NCBI GenBank assembly: GCA_003282145.1
Contig: QBZZ01000002.1
Coordinates: 1-64,000, forward strand
Reading direction: 5' to 3'
Source: SAR116 cluster bacterium AG-337-N21
GTDB taxonomy: Bacteria > Pseudomonadota > Alphaproteobacteria > Puniceispirillales > Marisalimonadaceae
DNA: 64,000 nucleotides
Positions 50,847-59,992 of the stretch are shown here, piece after piece (the stretch's first letter is position 1; every line of letters begins with the position of its first letter). A model generated the notes under the pieces. The model searched no databases. It saw only the letters and a program-made list of their open reading frames with translations, and was not told where the DNA came from. A program made the position numbers and the translations under genes.

Positions 50847-51551
50847 TTAAATAGGAATTCCAAAATTTCTTAAAGGTTTAGGAACAAATCTTTTTATATT
50901 TAATTGAAGTTTGGTTAAATTTTCAATGAGTGCAGTTGCTGCAGTCATACCTTCTATAATGGGTAAATCAAATTTAAGTCTTAAATCTTTTGCAAGATTT
51001 ATTATTCCCGCGCTAGTAATAATGATTGCCTCAGGACTATCTTCTGAAATAGTTCTTTGAATTTCAATTTCTAATTTTGTTAGATTTGACTTTGACATTG
51101 TCTCCATATCTAAGATTGGGACTTCAATTGACTTTAATGAAACACATTTGTGATCCATATCATATTTAATTAAATTATTTTTTAAAGCCTCGTGGGATTG
51201 AGATACATTTGTAATAATTGAAAACTTATTAGCTATTATATTGGCAGTATAAAATGAAGCCTCTCCAATACCTATGACTGGTTTTGTAGTAACCTTTCTA
51301 ATTGTATCAACTCCAACATCTTCAAAAGATGCAATTATAAATGCATCTGATGAATTATTATTCTCTATTTGTTTAACCAAACCAGAAATATTAGTTGTTT
51401 CTAAATGATGACTGAAATAATCATTTTCTAAATTTTCCTCATTTATATAAATTTTAGAATTTTCATTAATTACTGTTGACGCACATTTTTTGAGCTTTTC
51501 ATTAGATCTGGCAGTCCCGTAAGGATTAATGATACAAATTTCTATGCTCAA
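50847..51551 (-). CDS. Asp/Glu/hydantoin racemase-fold protein lacking both catalytic Cys (third homologue)
   Basis: 234 aa. It is closest to the homologue at 26.1 kb: ICIINPYGTARSNEKL, VIGIGEASFYTANI, SIEVPILDMETM and LPIIEGMTAATALIE align with it throughout. Both catalytic cysteines are gone, with Ser75 (IIASFEDVG) and Ser180 (IIITSAGI) in their place. Last gene of the minus-strand run behind the molybdoenzyme (11 bases), and convergent with hyuB. Probably not an active racemase unless the serines substitute; may bind the same ligand class. Function unknown. Confidence 0.8.
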   Translation of the reverse strand: MSIEICIINPYGTARSNEKLKKCASTVINENSKIYINEENLENDYFSHHLETTNISGLVKQIENNNSSDAFIIASFEDVGVDTIRKVTTKPVIGIGEASFYTANIIANKFSIITNVSQSHEALKNNLIKYDMDHKCVSLKSIEVPILDMETMSKSNLTKLEIEIQRTISEDSPEAIIITSAGIINLAKDLRLKFDLPIIEGMTAATALIENLTKLQLNIKRFVPKPLRNFGIPI

Positions 51552-51562
51552 ATTTAATTGCT

Positions 51563-53908
51563 CTATTTATTAACTATGTTGGGTTTTTCTAAAATACTTA
51601 TAGGAGGTAATTCTTTTACAAATCTTTTTACTTCAACTAATGTAGAGTGAGCAGATGGACCTTGTGCAAGCGAAGAAGTTCCTATGTCAGCTGTTAATAC
51701 ATTTGGGTTGCCGTGCACACAAAATCCACCATCGTCAACAGGGTCGTACCAGGCACCCACTGGAAGAAAAACAACACCCTTCATAACTTCTTTACTAATA
51801 ACAACTCCTGCAAGACATTTACCTCTTTTATTAAATATTTCTACAATATCTCCATCATTTAATTTTCTCGCGAGAGCATCATGTGGATGAATTTTCACAG
51901 GTTCTCTTCCAGATATTTTATCTCTTTGACTTTCAGATCCGTTGTCAAGTTGACTATGTAACCTATTATGAGGTTGACCTGATATAAGTTGAAGAGGGTA
52001 ATGTTTAGTTAAAGATGAACCCAGCCACTCTTCCTGTTCCAACCAAGTTGGGTGACCAGGGCAGTCCTTATAATTAAAATTTTGTATAGTTTCTGAAAAT
52101 ATTTCAATTTTTCCAGACGGGGTTGATACAGGATTTTTAATAGGATCTTTTACAAATTCTTCTAACAAAATAGTTTGTTTTTTTGGAGACAATACTTCCT
52201 GAAATCCATTTTTCCAAAACTTATCAAACTCAGGCAAATTAAAACCAGCTTCTTTTGCACTCTCTCTTGCTTCACTCCACAAATATTTTAACCATTGATC
52301 TTCATTTCGATTTTCTGTGAATTTGTCTTTAATATTAAGTTTTGAAGAAATTGATGAGAAAATCTCATAGTCTGATTTTGACTCTCCTATCGGTTCGATA
52401 ATTTTATGCATTGGTGATATAGTTTGATCCCAATGTCGAATTCCAATATCATTTTTCTCCAGTGACGAAGTAGCAGGTAAAACAATGTCAGAGTGTCTTG
52501 CTAGGCTATTCCACCAAATTTCGTTTACAATTATACTATCTGGTTGTTTAAACGCTTTAACAAGTTTTTTTAAGTTCATCTGATGATGGAACGGATTACC
52601 ACCTGCCCAATATACTAATTTAATATCTGGATATTTTATTTCTTTGCCGTTATACGAGAATATTTCACCTGGATCTAGGAGCATGTCTGATATTCTTGCT
52701 ACAGGTATAAAATCTGAAACGGCATTTTTAAATTGATCTAATGCTGGCCATTTGTGATATTGAACTGGGTTTCCAATACCGTTTTCAGCGCTATATCCAA
52801 GGCCGAAGCCACCACCGGGAATACCAATCTGTCCAAGCATACAAGCTAGTACAGTAATCATCCAATGAGGTTGTTCACCATATTGTTGTCGTTGTAAAGC
52901 CCACGCCCCAGTAATCATAGTTCTATTAGTAGACATCTTTTTTGCTAAATTATATATCGTGTTACTGGGTATGCCAGTAATTTTAGATGCCCAAAAAGGA
53001 GTTTTTGCCTTGCCGTCAGATACTCCTTTTAAATATTTTAAAAATTTATTATACCCAACACAATATTTACTTATAAACTCTCTATCAACTAAACTTTCAG
53101 TTTCAAAAATAAATGCCAAACTCAGCATTAAAGCAGTATCTGTCCCGGGTCTTATTTTAATCCATTCTGCTTTACTAATTATATCAGCTTCCATTTCCAT
53201 GGGGCTAACATTTATAAATTTAATACCCTTTTTTTCACATTTTTTAATATAGTCTTTGGTAGTATGTTTACCCACTCCACCAGAAGTTACTTGGGAATTT
53301 TTGAGTGGCAATCCTCCAAACATAACGATTAATTGGGAATTATCTTTGATGTTGTTCCAATCTGTATGAGTATCAAGAAATTTTCTATAAGATAAACCAA
53401 TAACATGCGGCATAATTGTTTCACTTGCAGCATAAGAATAAGTGTTGACTGACCTTGTGTAACCACCATAACTATTAAAAAATCTATGAAGTTGGCTTTG
53501 GGCATGGTGGAATCTTCCAGCTGACCCCCAACCATAAGAACCAGCAAAGAAAGCTTTATTTTTATATTTTTTCTTAATTCTACTTAGTTCAAATGCAACA
53601 ATATCTATAGCTTCATCCCAACTTACAGGAACAAAACTATCGGATCCACGTTTGTCTCTCGCACGTTTTCCTGTTAAAGACATTTTACTATTAGCAAGTT
53701 CTTTTCTTATCTCACGAAGATAACCTTTCCTGATATGTGGAGTTTTTATTCTCAAGTCATCGTCAATGCTATCAATTATTCCATTGGCGATACTCGATGG
53801 GTCTTCATCATTCTCATATGGTCGCATTGCAACAAGTTTATCATTTTCTATCTCAGCGTAATAACTTCCCCAATGAAAAGAAGTGGGTTTTCTAATTTTG
53901 CTTGGCAT
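51563..53908 (-). CDS. Molybdopterin-dependent oxidoreductase, BisC/TorA/DMSO-reductase type
   Basis: 781 aa, molybdopterin guanine dinucleotide enzyme. It has no N-terminal Fe-S cysteine motif and no signal peptide, as in BisC. FAGSYGWGSAGRFHHAQSQ holds the conserved serine Mo ligand, followed by VMFGGLPLKNSQ, MITGAWALQRQQYGEQPHWM, PDSIIVNEIWWNSLARHSDIVLPATSSLEK and a C-terminal domain with ISGQPHNRLHSQLDNGS. Such enzymes reduce S- or N-oxides (biotin/methionine sulfoxide, TMAO), here in the cytoplasm. It is in a run with a FAD/Fe-S dehydrogenase and a racemase-fold gene; the physiological oxide is not identifiable. Confidence 0.9.
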   Translation of the reverse strand: MPSKIRKPTSFHWGSYYAEIENDKLVAMRPYENDEDPSSIANGIIDSIDDDLRIKTPHIRKGYLREIRKELANSKMSLTGKRARDKRGSDSFVPVSWDEAIDIVAFELSRIKKKYKNKAFFAGSYGWGSAGRFHHAQSQLHRFFNSYGGYTRSVNTYSYAASETIMPHVIGLSYRKFLDTHTDWNNIKDNSQLIVMFGGLPLKNSQVTSGGVGKHTTKDYIKKCEKKGIKFINVSPMEMEADIISKAEWIKIRPGTDTALMLSLAFIFETESLVDREFISKYCVGYNKFLKYLKGVSDGKAKTPFWASKITGIPSNTIYNLAKKMSTNRTMITGAWALQRQQYGEQPHWMITVLACMLGQIGIPGGGFGLGYSAENGIGNPVQYHKWPALDQFKNAVSDFIPVARISDMLLDPGEIFSYNGKEIKYPDIKLVYWAGGNPFHHQMNLKKLVKAFKQPDSIIVNEIWWNSLARHSDIVLPATSSLEKNDIGIRHWDQTISPMHKIIEPIGESKSDYEIFSSISSKLNIKDKFTENRNEDQWLKYLWSEARESAKEAGFNLPEFDKFWKNGFQEVLSPKKQTILLEEFVKDPIKNPVSTPSGKIEIFSETIQNFNYKDCPGHPTWLEQEEWLGSSLTKHYPLQLISGQPHNRLHSQLDNGSESQRDKISGREPVKIHPHDALARKLNDGDIVEIFNKRGKCLAGVVISKEVMKGVVFLPVGAWYDPVDDGGFCVHGNPNVLTADIGTSSLAQGPSAHSTLVEVKRFVKELPPISILEKPNIVNK

Positions 53909-53949
53909 TCTTACCTCTTGTTAAGAATAGACTAATTCTTAATTTGATT

Positions 53950-56904
53950 TTAGTAAATTATATTATCATCTAGAAATTTAGCAACGTGAATGGCTTGCTT
54001 ATCTAAACCATCCTTGATTTGGCATCTACATGAAGTCCCATCTGCAATAATTTTAATTCCTTTTGAATTATTTTTTATAGCTGGGAAAAGTCTTTCCTGA
54101 GCCATTCTCATAGAAATATCATAAGTGTCTTTGCCATAGCCAAAAGCTCCAGCCATTCCACAACAACTCGTTTCTATTGTTTCTACGTCTAAACCTTCAA
54201 TGTAATTTAAAATTTTTTGGATTGGCTTAACAGCATCAAATGCTTTTTGATGGCAGTGTCCATGAAGTAACACTTTTTCATTTAATTTTTTAAAAGCAAG
54301 ATTTTTACATTGTTTGGCTAATAATTCTTCGAAGGTATAAGAATTTTTCTTTAAAAGTTCGGTATTCTTATTTTTTAATAAAGCAGGTAATTCGTCCCTA
54401 AATGACAAAATACATGAGGGTTCTAATCCAACTACACTTATACCTTGCGATACATAAGGTAAAAGAGTATCTAAAACGTTAGTTGCCTCTGTTTTTGCAT
54501 TGTCAATCAAACCATTGCTTAAATATGTTCTTCCGCAACACATTACTCTCTTTATATTTTTTGATTTCGGAATAAACGGAAAAAATCCTGCAGCATTTAA
54601 AACTTTTATTGCAGATCTTACATTTTCTGGTTCATGATAACGATTAAAAGTATCTACAAATAAAATAACTGGTGTTTTGTCTTGTGTCTTATCTATTGTA
54701 TTTGGTAATTCACTATCTTTGAAGTAATCATTTCTCCATTTGGGAAGAGGCCTTTTAGCCGTAAAACCTAATAATAGCTCACTTATTTTAGCTAAACCTG
54801 GCACTTTATCTCTAAGATTCATAATTTTAGACATTTTTGACGCTAATGGGGCATATTTTGGAAGGTAAGCAACAAGTTTACTGTTAATATCTAAACCATA
54901 TTTTTTTGCTTGTAGATAAGATAATTCAATTTTCATCTTTGACATATCTACACCTGTTGGACATTCTCTTTTGCAGGCTTTACAGGACACACATAATTTC
55001 ATGGTATCTGTCATCTCTTTACTGATTAAAGCATCTTTTCCAAGTTGTCCTGAAAGAGCTAATCTAAGAGAGTTTGCTCTTCCTCTAGTCGAATCTTTTT
55101 CATCCTTTGTAACTCTGAAAGATGGACACATTACTCCACCGTCTAATTTTCTACATGATCCATTATTATTACACATTTCAATTGCACCCTGAAAACCACC
55201 AGCTTTACCTGTCCACAAAGACCAGTCTAAAAGTGTTTTAATATTTTCAGCGTTATAAGATGGCGCATATCTAAAAAGATCTCTACTATCCATTTTAGGA
55301 GCATCAATAATTTTCCCAGGGTTAAATATATTATTAGGGTCAAATGATTTTTTTATGGTTCTAAAAAGATTATTCATATTCTTGCCAAACATTACTTCAT
55401 TGAATTCAGATCTTGCTATTCCATCTCCATGTTCACCAGAATAGGAGCCATTAAATTTTTTAACTAAATTACTAGTTTCATTTGCAATGTTTCTCATTTT
55501 GGAAACATCTTCTTGAAGTTTCATGTTAAGAACAGGTCTTACATGAAGGCATCCAACGGATGCGTGAGCATACCAAGTTCCTTTGGTATTATATTTGTCA
55601 AAAATTTTGTTAAGACCGTCAGTATACTCAGCTAAGTCTTTAAGCTCAACAGCACAATCCTCAATAAACGAGACTGGTTTTGCATCTTGCTTCATTGACA
55701 TCATAATGTTTAAACCAGACTTTCTCATTTCACTTACTTTAGACTGAAGAGAAGTGTCACTTACGTCTATAACTCCGCCAGGCTTTTTAGTATTTTTCCA
55801 TGAGTATCCAAGATCATTAATCAATTCGTGAAGTTTTTTCAATCGAACTAGATTCTCTTCCATATCCACTTCAGCAAATTCAACTAAAAGTAATGATTTT
55901 GGATCTCCTTTAACAACAGCTTCTACAGTGGGCTTGAACATATCAATTTTTCTTGCAAGCTGTATCATAGTGTCATCAACTAGTTCAACTGCAACCGGAT
56001 CTAGTGGAACAATATGTTGTGCAGCATCCATCGCTTCATAAAATGAAGGAAAGTGACACACACCCATAATCTTTTTTGATGGAAGCGGTGATAATTTTAA
56101 TGTTATTGAAGATGAATAAGCTAGCGTGCCCTCAGACCCTACTAATAAATGTGATAAATTTATACCATCACCTACCTTACCATTAGGTCTATTGGCCATT
56201 GCATCAGGAAGCAGGGCGTCAATATTGTATCCACCTACCCTTCGAAGAACTTTTGGAAATTTTGTAAGTATTTCTTCTTGGTTATCTTTAGCTAATTTCA
56301 AGAGATCTAAAATAATATTGGTAGCAACACCATTACTTACATTGGGACGGTTATTTTCTATTTTCCCAAAATTATATGTTGAACCGTCAAATAATATAGC
56401 TTCTATTTCTAGGACATTGTCGCGCATCATGCCATATCTAATCGATCTACCACCACAGCTGTTATTTCCAGCCATGCCACCTATGGTAGCTCTGCTTGAA
56501 GTTGAAACGTCTACTGGAAACCAAACTCCGAAAGGTTTTAAAAAACGATTTAACTCATCCAAAACTATTCCGGGCTCAACAGTACAAGTCATTTTTTCTT
56601 TATCAAAATCAATGATTTTGTTTAAAAATTTGGAATTATCAATAACAATAGCTTTATTAACTGTTTGCCCACATTGTGACGTACCTCCACCTCTAGCTAA
56701 TAATGGAATATTACTTTCTCTTGCATAGTTAATAGTATCTATTAAATCTTTGTTTGTTTTTGGGATTAATACACCATAAGGAACCATTTGATAAATTGAA
56801 GCATCCGTAGCATATCTTCCTTTGGTAAAGTTATCGTAATAAACCTCAGCTGAGGTATTTTTCTCTAATTTTTTTAATAATTGGTCTGTATCGCCATCTG
56901 GCAT
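53950..56904 (-). CDS. FAD-binding and Fe-S oxidoreductase (YdiJ-like, D-2-hydroxyacid dehydrogenase type)
   Basis: 984 aa fusion. Residues about 35-270 are an FAD-binding PCMH domain (LLARGGGTSQCGQTVNKA, GGMAGNNSCGGRSIRYG). Up to about 540 is the FAD-oxidase C-terminal domain (YSGEHGDGIARSEF). A 4Fe-4S ferredoxin motif LCVSCKACKRECPTGVDMSK lies at about 635-655, then CCG domains (MCCGRTY, HGHCHQKAF, ETSCCGMAGAFGYGKD). This layout equals E. coli YdiJ, a D-2-hydroxyglutarate dehydrogenase, and resembles D-lactate dehydrogenases. It is 41 bases before the molybdoenzyme gene and could form an electron path with it. Substrate inferred only. Confidence 0.88.
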   Translation of the reverse strand: MPDGDTDQLLKKLEKNTSAEVYYDNFTKGRYATDASIYQMVPYGVLIPKTNKDLIDTINYARESNIPLLARGGGTSQCGQTVNKAIVIDNSKFLNKIIDFDKEKMTCTVEPGIVLDELNRFLKPFGVWFPVDVSTSSRATIGGMAGNNSCGGRSIRYGMMRDNVLEIEAILFDGSTYNFGKIENNRPNVSNGVATNIILDLLKLAKDNQEEILTKFPKVLRRVGGYNIDALLPDAMANRPNGKVGDGINLSHLLVGSEGTLAYSSSITLKLSPLPSKKIMGVCHFPSFYEAMDAAQHIVPLDPVAVELVDDTMIQLARKIDMFKPTVEAVVKGDPKSLLLVEFAEVDMEENLVRLKKLHELINDLGYSWKNTKKPGGVIDVSDTSLQSKVSEMRKSGLNIMMSMKQDAKPVSFIEDCAVELKDLAEYTDGLNKIFDKYNTKGTWYAHASVGCLHVRPVLNMKLQEDVSKMRNIANETSNLVKKFNGSYSGEHGDGIARSEFNEVMFGKNMNNLFRTIKKSFDPNNIFNPGKIIDAPKMDSRDLFRYAPSYNAENIKTLLDWSLWTGKAGGFQGAIEMCNNNGSCRKLDGGVMCPSFRVTKDEKDSTRGRANSLRLALSGQLGKDALISKEMTDTMKLCVSCKACKRECPTGVDMSKMKIELSYLQAKKYGLDINSKLVAYLPKYAPLASKMSKIMNLRDKVPGLAKISELLLGFTAKRPLPKWRNDYFKDSELPNTIDKTQDKTPVILFVDTFNRYHEPENVRSAIKVLNAAGFFPFIPKSKNIKRVMCCGRTYLSNGLIDNAKTEATNVLDTLLPYVSQGISVVGLEPSCILSFRDELPALLKNKNTELLKKNSYTFEELLAKQCKNLAFKKLNEKVLLHGHCHQKAFDAVKPIQKILNYIEGLDVETIETSCCGMAGAFGYGKDTYDISMRMAQERLFPAIKNNSKGIKIIADGTSCRCQIKDGLDKQAIHVAKFLDDNIIY

Positions 56905-57033
56905 TGAAATTACCTTTAATTTTGATATTAAATTCTGTATGGAAAATTTTAAATTTAAAGTGTATAGATTAAATAAGACATTATCTTAATATTTTCAATA
57001 AAACTTACTAAGTAAAGAAGGAATTTTTTAATT

Positions 57034-58215
57034 ATGAAAAAAAAATATATGCCAGGAAAACATTTTTTACAATTACCTGGTCCTTCAAATGTCCCAGATA
57101 GAATTTTACGAGCTATGGATTATCCAACAATTGATCATCGTGGACCTGATTTTACCAAACTAACTCGAGCATGTCTTGATGGAATGAAATCAATATTTAA
57201 AACCACTTCAGATGTAATTATTTTCCCTGCGTCAGGAACTGGTGCATGGGAAGCTGCTTTAGTTAATATCCTTAATGAAGGTGATTTGGTATTAATGGTT
57301 GAAACTGGTCATTTTGCATCTTTATGGAATAAAATGGCTCTTAAACTTGGAATTAAAACTGAGTTTTTAGAAACTGACTGGAGAAGAGGTGTTGAACCTG
57401 AAAAGTTGTTTGATCGATTAAAAAAAGATACTGAAAAAAAAATAAAAGCTGTTTGTGTTGTACATAACGAAACATCTACTGGTAGTACTTCAAGGATAAA
57501 TGAAGTTAGAGAAGCAATTGACTCCTCTAGTCATAATGCATTATTGATGGTAGACACAATATCTGGCTTAGCTTCTCTAGAATATAAACATGACGAATGG
57601 GGTGTTGATGTAACGGTGTCAGGATCTCAAAAAGGATTGATGTTACCTCCAGGATTGTCCTTTAATGCAATATCTGAAAAGGCACTTTTAGCCTCAAATG
57701 AAAATAGTATGAAGAGATCTTATTGGGATTGGAAAGAACAAATTAAATCTTATGAATCAGGATCTTTCCCTTACACACCAGCCACTAATCTTTTATATGG
57801 TCTAAAAGAAGCAATAAATATGCTTCATGAAGAAGGGTTGGCAAATGTTTTCAAACGCCATGATAGGCACGCAGAAGCTACAAGAATTGCTGTTCAAGCA
57901 TGGGGATTAGAAGTTCTTTGTCAGGAAGAAAAAGATTATTCCAGTGTTTTAACGGCTGTTAAATTACCAGAGGGTCACAATGCTGACGGCTTACGAAAAA
58001 TCATACTCGAAAAATTTAACATGTCTCTTGGAAATGGTTTATCAAAACTAGCTGGTAAAGTATTTAGAATTGGTCATTTAGGCGATTTCAATGATTTAAT
58101 GTTAATGGGAACATTAAATGGAGTGGAAATGGGACTTTCTCTAGCTGGTATACCTCATCAAAAAGGAGGTGCTAGTAGAGCTTCAGAATATTTAACAAAT
58201 AATATTGTAAAATGA
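57034..58215 (+). CDS. Serine/alanine-glyoxylate aminotransferase (class V, PLP)
   Basis: 393 aa. It starts HFLQLPGPSNVPDRILRAMDYPTIDHRGPDF, the family hallmark, has ASGTGAWEAALVN, a VHNETSTGSTS loop and the PLP Lys in SGSQKGLMLPPGLSF at about residue 190-205. Aminates glyoxylate to glycine using serine, alanine or, in purine-degrading relatives (PucG), ureidoglycine. Glyoxylate is the end product of the nearby allantoicase/AllA route, so a sink role is attractive. It overlaps the malonyl-CoA decarboxylase gene by four bases (ATGA). Confidence 0.9.
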   Translation: MKKKYMPGKHFLQLPGPSNVPDRILRAMDYPTIDHRGPDFTKLTRACLDGMKSIFKTTSDVIIFPASGTGAWEAALVNILNEGDLVLMVETGHFASLWNKMALKLGIKTEFLETDWRRGVEPEKLFDRLKKDTEKKIKAVCVVHNETSTGSTSRINEVREAIDSSSHNALLMVDTISGLASLEYKHDEWGVDVTVSGSQKGLMLPPGLSFNAISEKALLASNENSMKRSYWDWKEQIKSYESGSFPYTPATNLLYGLKEAINMLHEEGLANVFKRHDRHAEATRIAVQAWGLEVLCQEEKDYSSVLTAVKLPEGHNADGLRKIILEKFNMSLGNGLSKLAGKVFRIGHLGDFNDLMLMGTLNGVEMGLSLAGIPHQKGGASRASEYLTNNIVK

Positions 58216-59516
58216 GCAAAATCAATTTTTTTCATGGTTTAATTAATTCTTTATTTGATAAACCAATTAAAAGAAGACCCTTTAATTTTTTTTCAGAAAA
58301 GAAACAACCTATATCTTCTAAAGACATTATTGAAAACGTTGCGTCTGCGAGAGGTGAAGTGTCAGCTCTTGAATATGCAGAATTATTAATGCAACATTGT
58401 GAGAAATTAAACGATAAAGATTTAATAAATTTTTTTAAATTAATTAGGGATAATTTTGATATTTCTACTTCGGAACTCTCTGAAGCTATTGATCAATATA
58501 AAGTTGGTAGTAACTCAGAAAATTTAATAACTTTTATGAAACTTTCAGAACCTAAAAGGCGTGAAATTTTTAGAAGATGTAATGGAATATCGAAAGGGAC
58601 TATAAGATTAGTTAATTTAAGAAAAAGATTGTTAGGTCTTTTAAAAAAGAACCCTGAGCTTAACGCAGTTGACTATGACCTCGTCTACTTATTTAAAAAC
58701 TGGTTTAACAGAGGCTTTCTTATTTTAAGGCCGATAAATTGGGAAACACCAGCACACATACTAGAAAAAATAATAGCTTATGAAGCAGTACATGAAATAA
58801 ACTCTTGGGATGAGCTCAGATTACGATTAGCACCTAAGGACAGAAGATGTTTTGCTTTTTTTCATCCAGCAATGCAAGACGAACCCATTATATTTGTTGA
58901 GGTTGCTCTAATGAATAATATTCCATCTAAAATTCAAGATGTTTTAGAAGAAGAAAGACAGTTAATTGAGCCACATGAAGCAAATGTTGCAGTTTTTTAT
59001 TCTATATCAAACTGTCAAAAGGGATTGTCTGGTATATCATTTGGTAACTTTTTAATTAAACAAGTTGCTAATGATCTAAAGATTGAGTTTAATAATATAA
59101 AAAAGTTTGTAACTTTGTCTCCAGTTCCAGGATTAAGAAATTGGATTAAAAATAAAAATCCTAAATTTGAATTAATTTTGGAAAAATTTAAGAAATCTGA
59201 ACAATTTTTAAAAATTAAGCCTTCTTTAATGAGATATGCAGGAGAGTATTTTTTAAATTCCGATAGATCTGACGGAATGCCTAATGATCCAGTTGCAAGA
59301 TTTCATTTAGGTAATGGGGCATCTTTAGAACAAATTAATTACTTAGGTGATACTTCATTAAATGGTTTAAATTTATCTGGTGGTTTGATGGTAAATTACC
59401 TTTATGATCTAGATAAAGTAGAAGAAAATCATGAAGCATTTATTTCAGAAAATAAAATTAATATTTCTAAAAATGCTAAAAAAGATTTAATACAATATGC
59501 TAAAGGTGATGAATAA
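58212..59516 (+). CDS. mcd: Malonyl-CoA decarboxylase
   Basis: 434 aa, full MCD domain. It shows RCFAFFHPAMQDEPIIFVEVAL, the GNAT-like core FYSISNCQKGLSGISFGNFLIKQV, FVTLSPVPGLRNW with the catalytic Ser, and near the end ARFHLGNGASLEQINYLGD followed by NGLNLSGGLMVNYLYDL. It converts malonyl-CoA to acetyl-CoA plus CO2 in the cytoplasm. Start at 58212 overlaps the aminotransferase stop, so the two are translationally coupled. No malonyl-CoA synthetase or malonate transporter is adjacent. Confidence 0.92.
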   Translation: MSKINFFHGLINSLFDKPIKRRPFNFFSEKKQPISSKDIIENVASARGEVSALEYAELLMQHCEKLNDKDLINFFKLIRDNFDISTSELSEAIDQYKVGSNSENLITFMKLSEPKRREIFRRCNGISKGTIRLVNLRKRLLGLLKKNPELNAVDYDLVYLFKNWFNRGFLILRPINWETPAHILEKIIAYEAVHEINSWDELRLRLAPKDRRCFAFFHPAMQDEPIIFVEVALMNNIPSKIQDVLEEERQLIEPHEANVAVFYSISNCQKGLSGISFGNFLIKQVANDLKIEFNNIKKFVTLSPVPGLRNWIKNKNPKFELILEKFKKSEQFLKIKPSLMRYAGEYFLNSDRSDGMPNDPVARFHLGNGASLEQINYLGDTSLNGLNLSGGLMVNYLYDLDKVEENHEAFISENKINISKNAKKDLIQYAKGDE

Positions 59517-59534
59517 ATTTTTAAAAGGAAAAAA

Positions 59535-59921
59535 ATGAATATTTTAAAATTTTTACCAATCTTGTTATCAATTATTCTTTTTTCTGCGAATAGCTATGCA
59601 AAAGAAACTAAATACAGTTGTAAGCCTAAAAGTGCTGCAGCAGTTAGATCAAATGGTATCCAAGTTTTTAAAATTACTGGAAAAGAAAAACCAGTGGAAA
59701 TTACTATAAAAGATGGAAAAGGTACAGATTCAGGGTTTTTCATAGTTAATAAATCAAAATACGAAATCTTAGATTTGGGAACTGGAAAAGCTTATGCTTT
59801 TGACAAAAACGAACCATGGACTCACATACAAGATATCTTTTTTTTAGATAATAACATTTTATCTTTTATTTTAGCTGCTAACGCATCTATAACTAGATAT
59901 CTATGTGACGAAATTAAATAA
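59535..59921 (+). CDS. Small exported protein, unknown function
   Basis: 128 aa with a signal peptide to about residue 22 (ANSYA/K). The mature part has two Cys (YSCKPKSAAA near the start, RYLCDEIK at the very end) that could form a disulphide linking the termini of a small beta-rich domain. I recognise no family. AAGGA ribosome binding site, 18 bases after the malonyl-CoA decarboxylase gene, so probably in the same transcript. Confidence 0.65.
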   Translation: MNILKFLPILLSIILFSANSYAKETKYSCKPKSAAAVRSNGIQVFKITGKEKPVEITIKDGKGTDSGFFIVNKSKYEILDLGTGKAYAFDKNEPWTHIQDIFFLDNNILSFILAANASITRYLCDEIK

Positions 59922-59992
59922 TTATTTTGAAATTTTGCAATAAGAAATTTTAATACCAGCTAAGTAAAAATATAAATAATTATAGGATTGAA

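Noticed and set aside
56126-56728. A 200-codon open frame antisense to the FAD/Fe-S dehydrogenase gene
   Set aside because: It lies wholly inside a gene with strong family motifs, has no ribosome binding site or recognisable domain, and is best explained as a frame shadow. The same applies to long antisense frames at 47789-48172, 18171-18545 and 50079-50393.
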